A stretch of DNA of 47,269 nt, from contig NZ_BAEE01000027.1 of the NCBI RefSeq assembly GCF_000241265.1, positions 1-47,269 on the forward strand, given 5' to 3'. The position numbers and the translations under genes were made by a program. This document shows positions 41,348-47,269 of the stretch, piece after piece (position 1 is the stretch's first letter; every line of letters begins with the position of its first letter). The notes beneath the pieces are model-generated. The model searched no databases. It was not told the origin of the DNA and saw only the letters and a list, made by a program, of their open reading frames with translations. Source of the stretch: Gordonia araii NBRC 100433. GTDB taxonomy: Bacteria > Actinomycetota > Actinomycetes > Mycobacteriales > Mycobacteriaceae.

Positions 41348-41415
41348 AGGTCGAGACTAATGTCACGGGGTCTCGATTTCTGATTCCCCCTGCTCACGAC
41401 GTAGAATTGTCGCCC

Positions 41416-41865
41416 ATGTCCACTGTCATTCTGTACGGAACTGAGACCGGCACCGGCGAGCAGGTCTCCGATTCCATCGCCGACGTACTCGCCGCCGAGC
41501 ACGATCCGTCGATCTACGACATGACGGACTTCGCCGTGGAAGACCTCGACCCGAGCGACTTCGTCATCGTCGTCTGCTCCACCTACGGTGAGGGCGAGCT
41601 TCCCACTGGCGCACTGCCTTTCGCCGACGAACTCGATGCCAACAAGCCCGACCTGACCGGCCTGCGCTTCGCGGTGTTCGGCCTCGGCGACAAGGTGTAC
41701 GGCGACACCTTCAACCGCGGTGGCGAGATCATGGCCGAGATGCTGACCAACCTCGGCGCGACGCAGGTCGGCGAGCACGGTCGCCACGACCTGTCCTCCG
41801 ACATCAAGCCGACCGCTCAGGCCGAGGAGTGGGCGCAGGGTATCGCGCCGCTCATCGAGGGCTGA
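41416..41865 (+). CDS. Flavodoxin / MioC-like
   Basis: A 149-residue protein from ATG 41416 (MSTVILYGTETGTGEQVSD); TTG 41407 is a less likely start. FMN phosphate loop YGTETGTGE, followed by the isoalloxazine loops CSTYGEGELPTG near residue 57 and FGLGDKVYGDTFNRGG near 95. This is the flavodoxin fold of the MioC type, an FMN electron carrier in the cytoplasm. It is divergent from the acyl-CoA dehydrogenase; a good terminator follows. The redox partner is unknown. Confidence 0.9.
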   Translation: MSTVILYGTETGTGEQVSDSIADVLAAEHDPSIYDMTDFAVEDLDPSDFVIVVCSTYGEGELPTGALPFADELDANKPDLTGLRFAVFGLGDKVYGDTFNRGGEIMAEMLTNLGATQVGEHGRHDLSSDIKPTAQAEEWAQGIAPLIEG

Positions 41866-41875
41866 GAGAACTCTT

Positions 41876-42781
41876 TCACCGACCCGCCTCGCCCGCCCGG
41901 CGAGGCGGGTCGTCTGGTTTGACGCCCGCGGCTGCCCGTTCCTCCAGGTGATGCACGGTGACGACGTCGGCTCGGACCGCGGCCAGGCGGGCCAGTTCGA
42001 GGACGGCCCGGATCATCAGCGCCAGCACGACGCCGAGGAATAGGGCGGTCGTGACACTGACTTTGATCTCCTCGCCGAGCACCAGCATGCCCAGCGCCAT
42101 CGCCACCGCCGGTTCCATCACGTTCATGGCCGGGAACGACGTCTGCAGGTCGCCGGCGCCGAACCCGCGCTGCTGCGCCACGATCGCGCCCGGAGCCACC
42201 ACGAGGAGCACATAAACCTGCGGATGGGTGAACACCTCGTGCCAATCGGTGAAGGTCTGCATGATGACCGACTTCACCAGTAGCGCGGAGACGCCGAACA
42301 GCACGCCGGACGCCAATCCGTAGAAGAGTGCGCGGTAATGGTTGTTGCGGGACTTCTCGGCCAGCACGACGAGGATCGCGACGACGGCGACCACCGAAGC
42401 CGTCGCAATCGCCAGCGTGGTCATATCCGGCCGGCGGGTGGACTGCTCCGGCCGCGCGATCAGGAGGAACGTCGCAACGCAGACGACCAGCACCAGCCCC
42501 CACGCCCACTCGTTGAGATGGGGATGCCGGTCGTCGGCCCACGCCTCCATCGGCAGCGAGAACAGCACGGCGAAGACGATCAACGGCTGCACCAGCAAGA
42601 TCGGGCCGAGACCCAGCGCTGCCGCCTGCGCACCGAACCCCACCAACGCGATCACGGCGCCGATCCACCACTTCGCGTTGATCGCACCGGACTCCGCCGA
42701 CTCCCGCTGCCTGATCACCGTGCCGAAGGCGATCAACAGTGCGGCGACGATTGCAAGCGTCGCCGGGAGCCAGGTATGCAC
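41876..42781 (-). CDS. DMT-superfamily transporter (EamA/NIPA-like)
   Basis: A 301-residue protein from GTG 42781. Nine to ten hydrophobic segments can be seen: LPATLAIVAALLIAFGTVI, WWIGAVIALVGFGAQAAAL, ILLVQPLIVFAVLFSLPM, WGLVLVVCVATFLL, ATASVVAVVAILVVLA, FYGLASGVLFGVSALLV, VYVLLVVAPGAIVAQQ, FPAMNVMEPAVAMALGMLVL, VTTALFLGVVLALMIRAVLEL. The pattern is DMT family with a GxxxxVxPL-like turn. Substrate unknown. The C-terminus overlaps the stem of the bidirectional terminator. Confidence 0.85.
   Translation of the reverse strand: MHTWLPATLAIVAALLIAFGTVIRQRESAESGAINAKWWIGAVIALVGFGAQAAALGLGPILLVQPLIVFAVLFSLPMEAWADDRHPHLNEWAWGLVLVVCVATFLLIARPEQSTRRPDMTTLAIATASVVAVVAILVVLAEKSRNNHYRALFYGLASGVLFGVSALLVKSVIMQTFTDWHEVFTHPQVYVLLVVAPGAIVAQQRGFGAGDLQTSFPAMNVMEPAVAMALGMLVLGEEIKVSVTTALFLGVVLALMIRAVLELARLAAVRADVVTVHHLEERAAAGVKPDDPPRRAGEAGR
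41881..41911. terminator. Bidirectional terminator between flavodoxin and DMT genes
   Basis: A perfect 11-bp stem GACCCGCCTCG/CGAGGCGGGTC with a 9-base loop, 15 nt after the flavodoxin stop. A GGTTT-type tract follows on the plus strand, and CTCTTT precedes it for the other direction. It overlaps the last codons of the DMT gene. Confidence 0.75.
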
Positions 42782-42824
42782 GTGTCCGATTATCGCTGAC
42801 GCCGCGCGGCGACGCCCTGCGAGG

Positions 42825-43183
42825 TCACCGTCGAATCAGCGTGAGCTGGTTGGTGAACGCCCCGTTCTGGTAGACCTCCCCGGTGTAGCCGCGAGCGGCC
42901 TTGCGGAAGACGTACCGGACCCGGGGCCCGACGATTTCGCCGCCGGAACGGGTGGGCCGGATGCGATGTCGATTCGACCGATCCCGGATGGCCATCCAGT
43001 TGCCGGTCACCCAGGCTTTGTACTGCCCCATGGAGCTGCCGGTACTCGCCGTACCGAGGTAGTAGAGCGTCAGGGTGTAGCGGCGGGTGCGATCCTCGCC
43101 TCGGCGGGCGAAGCACCCAATGCCGTTGTCGCGGTTGCCGTCGCGATCACTGCCGCCGCGATCCTCGTCGTGCCTTTCATCAT
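42825..43183 (-). pseudogene. Small secreted protein, third paralogue, frameshifted
   Basis: ATG 43183 (GGAGG upstream) opens a signal peptide MMKGTTRIAAAVIATATATTALGASPAEARIAP, which stops after ~37 codons. In another frame the rest continues: RYTLTLYYLGTASTGS, YKAWVTGNWMAIRDRSNRHRIRP, GGEIVGPRVRYVFRKAARGYTGEVYQNGAFTNQLTLIRR. One missing base near 43088 (expected APGRYTL) joins both halves. It is the third, more divergent member of the tandem cluster with 43262 and 43773. Called a pseudogene, or a sequencing slip. Confidence 0.65.
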
Positions 43184-43261
43184 CGTCGCCTCCGATCCGG
43201 TTGCGCTTGCTTTCAAACGCTACGCCGGTCCGGCCGGTCGATGTCCGACGGTTGTGAAGTC

Positions 43262-43633
43262 CTAGCGCGGAACCAGCGTGAGATACACCGTGACGGTGTT
43301 GTGACGGGGAACCAGGAGCATGTAGGACTCCCCGACGTAGCCGTTGCCCGACCGCCGGAAGTCGCGGCGGTTGACGCCCTCGGCGACGATGTAGCCGCCG
43401 CGGCTCGTCGGGTGGATGTCGTACCAGGTCTTCTGCGTCGACGCGTAGAACCGATTGCCGACCACGCGTGCCGGGTAGGAGATGACCTTCGATCCCTGGT
43501 GGTCGTAGGCGGTGTAGGTGTAATTGCCGGGTCGGATGCGCGCCTCGGCGGAAGGTGCCGCGACCGCTGTGACGCCCGTAGCGACGGTTGCGGCCGCGAT
43601 CGCCGTCGCTGTGATGCGCTTGATGTCTCGCAT
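43262..43633 (-). CDS. Small secreted protein, paralogue 2
   Basis: A 123-residue protein. Signal peptide IKRITATAIAAATVATGVTAVAAPSAEA, cut near 32. Mature part: IRPGNYTYTAYDHQGSKVISYPARVVGNRFYA, DIHPTSRGGYIVAEGVNRRDFRRSGNGYVGESYMLLVPR, ending YLTLVPR. It is beta-rich, basic and lacks Cys. No family recognised. About half of its mature residues match paralogue 1 (43773), a clear tandem duplication. Confidence 0.7.
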   Translation of the reverse strand: MRDIKRITATAIAAATVATGVTAVAAPSAEARIRPGNYTYTAYDHQGSKVISYPARVVGNRFYASTQKTWYDIHPTSRGGYIVAEGVNRRDFRRSGNGYVGESYMLLVPRHNTVTVYLTLVPR

Positions 43634-43772
43634 ACAGTCCCCATTCGTTCGGGTGGGTGCGTTGCGAAGTTACCGCGCGCCACAGCGCCGCGGGGCGGGA
43701 TACGCCCAACCCGGCCTACGCCGGCTCCGAAGCCCGTGTACGCCCGTCCCCTGGAATCTGCCCCGTAGGGGT

Positions 43773-44147
43773 CTAGCGGGGTGTCAACCGGACATACGAC
43801 GTGGTCGCGGGGTTGCCGCGGAGGAAGATCCAGTACGACGGCCCCGCGTATCCGGCACCCACTCGCCTGAGGTCGGTCCTGCTCACGCCTTCCGCGACGT
43901 AGTACCCGCCGCGGGGCGTCGGGTGAATACGGTGGACCTGCCGTGGGTAGCGAACGTCCGGGTAGAAGCGGTTGCCGACCACACGAGCCGGCGTGCGAGC
44001 GATCCGGTCCCCGGAGGCGTAGGCGGAGTACCAGTAGTTGCCAGATCGGATCTTTGCTTCCGCCGGCGCCGCCGCAATCGCGGTCGCACCGGTCGCCACG
44101 GTTGCTGCCGCCAGCGTGGCAGCCGCGATCCGCTTGAACTTCTGCAT
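43773..44147 (-). CDS. Small secreted protein, paralogue 1
   Basis: A 124-residue protein. Signal peptide KRIAAATLAAATVATGATAIAAAPAEA, cut near 31. Mature part: IRSGNYWYSAYASGDRIARTPARVVGNRFYP, HRIHPTPRGGYYVAEGVSRTDLRRVGAGYAGPSYWIFLR, ending VRLTPR. The conserved core PARVVGNRFY and RGGYxVAEGVxRxDxRRxGxGYxGxSY defines the local family. ATG 44147 with GGGGGACC upstream. Likely extracellular or wall-associated; function unknown. Confidence 0.7.
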   Translation of the reverse strand: MQKFKRIAAATLAAATVATGATAIAAAPAEAKIRSGNYWYSAYASGDRIARTPARVVGNRFYPDVRYPRQVHRIHPTPRGGYYVAEGVSRTDLRRVGAGYAGPSYWIFLRGNPATTSYVRLTPR

Positions 44148-44191
44148 GGGTCCCCCAATGTCCGAGTTGGCTATCGGCTCTGAAGAGTACC

Positions 44192-44814
44192 GTGGGCGCG
44201 AAGCACGGCGCGGGAAGGTCGACTATTGACTCACTGAAACAGAAAGCCCGTAAGGGGGTGAGTTCTGTGGTCATCGGTCTTGCCGGATTGCTGACACTGT
44301 CGGGTTGCTCGGCGATCGATGGTGACGCGCCGCTCCCGAATGACAAGGGCACGATCAGTGTCAACAACCCGATCGAGCGAAGTCAGACCGGCGACGTCAC
44401 CACCGAAGGGCACGCCATCACAGCACGCCTCGTCGACGCACTGGTCAAAGGCGGCCTGGTGGTCGGCGACTCTTCGTTCCAGGCGTGGGATACGTGTACG
44501 TCTGCCAAGCAGTTCGCGGTCGGCTACAACCCACGCAACGGGATTCGGTACATGGCGCATATTTACCTGACCCCCAGAACCGACATCGCCAAACCAACCC
44601 GGCTGGTACAAGACATCGGGGAGGGCTGGGAGACCAAGGACGATTCGTCAAAGGGTGAGTACGGGGTGTTCTCTCTCAGCCTGAGCATCATCAATAAGGT
44701 GCAGCTTTTGGTAGTGAGTCCCTGCACGTCGTGCACAAGACCGGCAAGGACGGGATATCCATCGACGAGATCCGCGCCCTGGGTGGTTTCATACGGGAGC
44801 CGTGGGTCCAATGA
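44192..44814 (+). pseudogene. Lipoprotein gene with single-base deletion near its 3' end
   Basis: GTG 44192 gives a positively charged n-region (KQKARK) and VVIGLAGLLTLSGC, a proper lipobox; a shorter start at GTG 44258 lacks the basic residues. The mature protein has one Cys-containing block (QAWDTCTSAKQFAVGY), and AHIYLTPRTDIAKPTRLVQDIGEGW. After KVQLLVV the frame fails: with one G restored at 44716 it reads ESLHVVHKTGKDGISIDEIRALGGFIREPW and stops at 44814, whereas the unshifted frame runs into the OsmC gene as nonsense. The family is not recognised. Confidence 0.6.
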
Positions 44815-44858
44815 CAGACGAAACGCCCGCTCGCTCCAGGCAGTGGTGCAACGTCGGT

Positions 44859-45395
44859 TTAGTCCGCGACGTTGAGCGTCGTAGTCACCGGCGTCGGTGA
44901 GACGGTGAGGTCGAGCACGGGGCAGTGCTGGTCGACGACCTCCTGCAGATGCCGGTACTGCTCCTCGGTCGCGGGGCCGGAGATCTCGACGGCGACGCGC
45001 ACTTCCTGGAATCCGGGCCTGGTCGTCTCGTCCAGGCCGAAGAAGCCGTTGACGTCGAGGTCGCCCTCGGCCCGCGCGTTCAGGCTGTCAATCTCGATGC
45101 CCAGGCGCTGCGCCCAGAACCGGTAGGTCACGACCTGACAGGAAAGCAGCGCGGCGAGGTAGTACTCGACCGGGTTGGGTGCTGAACCCTCGCCCCCGAG
45201 CGCTGGCGGCTCGTCGACGCTGACCCGGTACGGCCCCAGGGCGATGTCGGAGCCCACCCGCCCGGTCGGTTCGGCGTGCGCGGTGAAGACGGCGACGGCG
45301 GCCGCGGGGTTGGCGTCGACAGCGGCGGCGGTCGCGCTGGCGATGGCGTTGAGTTCGCCGGAGTCGGGGATGGCGTGGGGGGTAGCAGTAGTCAT
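44859..45395 (-). CDS. OsmC-family protein
   Basis: A 178-residue protein from ATG 45395 (MTTATPHAIPDSG). The OsmC fold is visible as LGPYRVSVDEPPALGGEGSAPNPVEYYLAALLSCQVVTYRFWAQRLGIEIDSLNARAEGDLD (about residues 65-125). The central helix carries the resolving-type Cys in LLSCQ, but the second conserved Cys is in DQHCPVLDLT near 165, giving the usual two-thiol pair. OsmC/Ohr proteins reduce organic peroxides. It is convergent with the frameshifted lipoprotein. Confidence 0.88.
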   Translation of the reverse strand: MTTATPHAIPDSGELNAIASATAAAVDANPAAAVAVFTAHAEPTGRVGSDIALGPYRVSVDEPPALGGEGSAPNPVEYYLAALLSCQVVTYRFWAQRLGIEIDSLNARAEGDLDVNGFFGLDETTRPGFQEVRVAVEISGPATEEQYRHLQEVVDQHCPVLDLTVSPTPVTTTLNVAD

Positions 45396-45560
45396 GACGC
45401 CGACGTTATGGCCGCGACGCCGGGCGCCCAAGGTTTAGAACCGGGGAGAGTCTGGCTCGCGCGCCGCCAATACGGTCCCGCGCCCTCGACTGCAGGTGCG
45501 CGACCAGAACGGCGGCGCGGCAACCCCAGTTTGTCGTACCGCGGCGCTAGCGTTTGAACC

Positions 45561-45827
45561 ATGGGAGTTTCCGACGAGTTGGAGCGCCTGGTGACGCTGA
45601 GCCGTCGTCACATCGAGCAGGTCTGCGCCGACGAGACGCAGATCCCGGAGTTCATCGAGTTGTGCCGCGAGAAGTTCGACGAGCACCTCGTCGACTACGA
45701 GGAGAACCTCGACGAGGACGACGTCGAGGCGCAGCACCACTGGCAAGAGGCCGTCGCCTGGCGCGAGACGGCGGCGATCCTCACCACGATGGTCAGTCGC
45801 ACCGCCGCACACCGACGCAGCGCGTGA
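45561..45827 (+). CDS. Small acidic helical protein
   Basis: An 88-residue protein from ATG 45561. Highly charged and helical: SDELERLVTLSRRHIEQVC, EFIELCREKFDEHLVDYEENLDEDDVEAQHHWQEAVAWRETAAIL. No family recognised. Its last four bases overlap the SixA start (GTGA), so the two are translated together, which is the only clue to its role. Confidence 0.65.
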   Translation: MGVSDELERLVTLSRRHIEQVCADETQIPEFIELCREKFDEHLVDYEENLDEDDVEAQHHWQEAVAWRETAAILTTMVSRTAAHRRSA

Positions 45828-46306
45828 GCCGCACGCTCGTCCTGCTCAGGCACGGCAAGTCGGCGTACCCCTCCGGCGTCGCCGACCACGACCGGCCCCT
45901 CGCCCCGCGCGGTGACCGGCAGGCCGCACTCGCCGGGCAATGGATCCGCGACGAAGGGCTGGCCGTCGACGCGGTCCTCTGCTCGACCGCCCGCCGCACG
46001 CGCGAGACCCTGACGCGCACCGGAATCACCGCGCCGACGCGGTTCGTCGACGACCTGTACGACGCCTCGGCGTCGGAAATCCTGGAGACCATCCGCATCT
46101 ACGCCCCGGAGGACGCGGGCACCCTGCTGGTGGTCGGGCATGTTCCGGGGATGCCGTCGACGGCGTTGGCCCTCGACCCAGCGGGTGAGGTCGCCGAGTT
46201 CCCGACGTCGGCCTACGCCGTGTTGTCGATCGGTGTCCCGTGGCCGGAGATCGGCCTGACCACCGACGGCGACGCCCGTCTGATCGGTGTGCGGATTCCG
46301 CGCTAG
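45824..46306 (+). CDS. SixA-like phosphohistidine phosphatase
   Basis: A 160-residue protein from GTG 45824. The RHG motif is at the N-terminus (LVLLRHGKSAYP), with the second set DRPLAPRGDRQAALAGQWI, CSTARRTRETL and the distal His VVGHVPGMPS near 105. This is the short histidine-phosphatase branch that includes SixA and mycobacterial Rv1276c-like proteins. It is coupled to the small acidic protein upstream. Confidence 0.88.
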   Translation: MSRTLVLLRHGKSAYPSGVADHDRPLAPRGDRQAALAGQWIRDEGLAVDAVLCSTARRTRETLTRTGITAPTRFVDDLYDASASEILETIRIYAPEDAGTLLVVGHVPGMPSTALALDPAGEVAEFPTSAYAVLSIGVPWPEIGLTTDGDARLIGVRIPR

Positions 46307-46383
46307 CCACCCGATGTTTGACGCCCGACAACGCGGGTACCCGACTCCTCGTACAACGAACGCTGTGCGAAAGGGTGACCCAG

Positions 46384-46686
46384 ATGCACTATCCGAAGGC
46401 CATCGGCATGCTCGGCTACATTCTGATCCTGGTCGGCATCCCGTTCATCGCGATCTGGCTGGCGCTGGCCGCGTATGCGCATCCCGACGCCGGCTGGGTC
46501 GGCGTCGCAGCGGTCAGCACGTTGCTGCTGGGCATTGCCGCGCTCGTCGTCAGCCGTCTGGTTCTAACGTCGCGTCGTGACGTCACCGAACGGGTCGAGG
46601 AAGACCCGATCCAGCCCGAGGTCACCGCGGAGGAGGCCGCAGAGTACGAGGCCCACTACCACGGTCGAGACGTCGGACGAGAATGA
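46384..46686 (+). CDS. Small two-helix membrane protein
   Basis: A 100-residue protein from ATG 46384 with GAAAGGG upstream. Two helices: MLGYILILVGIPFIAIWLALAAY and GWVGVAAVSTLLLGIAALVVSRLV. The tail is acidic and cytoplasmic (ERVEEDPIQPEVTAEEAAEYEAHYHG). No known family was recognised. It stands after the SixA gene and before the convergent STAS gene. Confidence 0.65.
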   Translation: MHYPKAIGMLGYILILVGIPFIAIWLALAAYAHPDAGWVGVAAVSTLLLGIAALVVSRLVLTSRRDVTERVEEDPIQPEVTAEEAAEYEAHYHGRDVGRE

Positions 46687-46721
46687 CCGCGACGACGGTC
46701 GCGGCGTCGGCAGCGTGCGCG

Positions 46722-47141
46722 TCAGAGAACGCGGAACCGTCCCCCAACAGCTTCGAAGGCCGTCGGCAACCAGTCGTACACGGCGACGATGCCGGTGAGC
46801 CCGGTGCGCTGCATCGGTCGGGAGACGGCGCGCGGGCCGGTGACGGCGATCGCCCCGCCCGCGTCGATCACCGATTGGGCCGCGTCGCGCAGCGACGCCA
46901 GACCGCCGGCGCCGAGGAAGTCCACGTCGGTCATATCGACGACCACACGGCGGGCGCCGGTCGCGCATGCCGCGCTCAGATGACCGTCGAAGTCGTCGAT
47001 GCTCGCCGCGTCGACCGAACCGGCGATCGTGACCAACGTCGTGCCGCCAATGTTGGAGATGTGGGCGCTGCAGACCCCGTCCCGCCAGACCGGCGTTGTC
47101 GCCATCGCGTCGGCGGCTGGTGAAGTGATGAGATCGGACAT
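46722..47141 (-). CDS. STAS-domain anti-sigma-factor-antagonist-like protein
   Basis: A 139-residue protein from ATG 47141 (GGAGG upstream). STAS fold: HISNIGGTTLVTIAGSVDAASIDDFDGHLSAAC, ARRVVVDMTDVDFLGAGGLASLRDA. In SpoIIAA-like antagonists the loop reads D-S-S-G-L, whereas here it is GAGGL, so the phosphorylatable Ser is absent. It may act by binding alone or be regulated by another residue. The window ends 128 bp beyond, with nothing else recognised. Confidence 0.85.
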   Translation of the reverse strand: MSDLITSPAADAMATTPVWRDGVCSAHISNIGGTTLVTIAGSVDAASIDDFDGHLSAACATGARRVVVDMTDVDFLGAGGLASLRDAAQSVIDAGGAIAVTGPRAVSRPMQRTGLTGIVAVYDWLPTAFEAVGGRFRVL

Positions 47142-47269
47142 GAGCCGAACCTCCGAGATTGTGTCTCGACGGCTGGAATATTCAACCGCACTTCCGACCA
47201 TAACAACGTCGGCGACCACTAGCCAGGTCTACGTCAGTCGCGCTCCGCCACAACTGTTCATCCAGCGGT

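Overview
The window is 47 kb of high-GC, mycolata-type actinobacterial chromosome. The pointers are an MspA-family porin remnant, an mmpS-mmpL pair, two DUF3558 lipoprotein domains, a DUF222/13E12-type HNH nuclease with a mycobacterial-type SOS box, KstR-like boxes, an IdeR-like iron box, F420-type enzymes and an MpaB-type oxygenase. I think a Gordonia-like organism is most likely, but that is inference from gene style and from the family of GGTCTCGATAC...CTCGACCACC intergenic repeats, not from a marker gene. No rRNA, tRNA, CRISPR array, prophage or insertion sequence was seen.

Layout. 1-3333: the end of an amidohydrolase gene, a broken beta-propeller-like gene, a quinone oxidoreductase and a divergent methyltransferase. 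3361-10117: a 1276-residue STAND-ATPase/WD40 protein, an MspA-like porin remnant, a YcaQ-type DNA glycosylase and an LLM (F420-type) oxidoreductase. 10168-10594: a duplicated repeat block. 10595-15364 (minus strand): a tightly coupled four-gene operon, fprB-like ferredoxin reductase > glycosyltransferase > methyltransferase > alpha/alpha-toroid ('prenyltransferase-like') protein. 15454-17048: an acyl-ACP thioesterase-like protein and a site-2 protease. 17068-21774: decayed TetR and Ddn-like genes, an HxlR regulator and mmpS-mmpL. 21904-25948: an uncharacterised 357-residue protein, a membrane protein, an MpaB oxygenase with its TetR, and a secreted protein. 26081-27899: an operon that starts with an unusual S4-domain/DUF3558 fusion. 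28004-31604: a secreted esterase, the HNH nuclease, and an IdeR-box-led pair (glycine-zipper protein plus DoxX). 31788-35279: two tandem paralogous secreted proteins with Trp-heptad, Gln-rich tails. 35524-41865: DUF488, RidA/WYL, AraC, a broken DUF1697 gene, a Fic/Doc toxin-antitoxin pair, an acyl-CoA dehydrogenase and a flavodoxin. 41876-47141: a DMT transporter, three tandem small secreted paralogues (one frameshifted), a frameshifted lipoprotein, OsmC, SixA, small proteins and a STAS protein.

How the parts work together. Three palindromes matching the KstR consensus TnnAACnnGTTnnA lie just upstream of the quinone oxidoreductase, the LLM oxidoreductase and the fprB-led operon, so steroid or cholesterol-derived signals may govern much of 1.6-15.4 kb. 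The two Trp-tail proteins share a GTGA-N6-TCAC (CRP/GlxR-like) site at nearly the same spacing and a near-identical terminator, showing duplication of the whole transcription unit.

The window is rich in small indels and deletions: seven loci look broken. Several coincide with real loss of sequence, so this is at least partly true gene decay rather than sequencing error. The least described items are the fprB/GT/MTase/toroid operon, the Trp-tail secreted pair and the S4-DUF3558 fusion.
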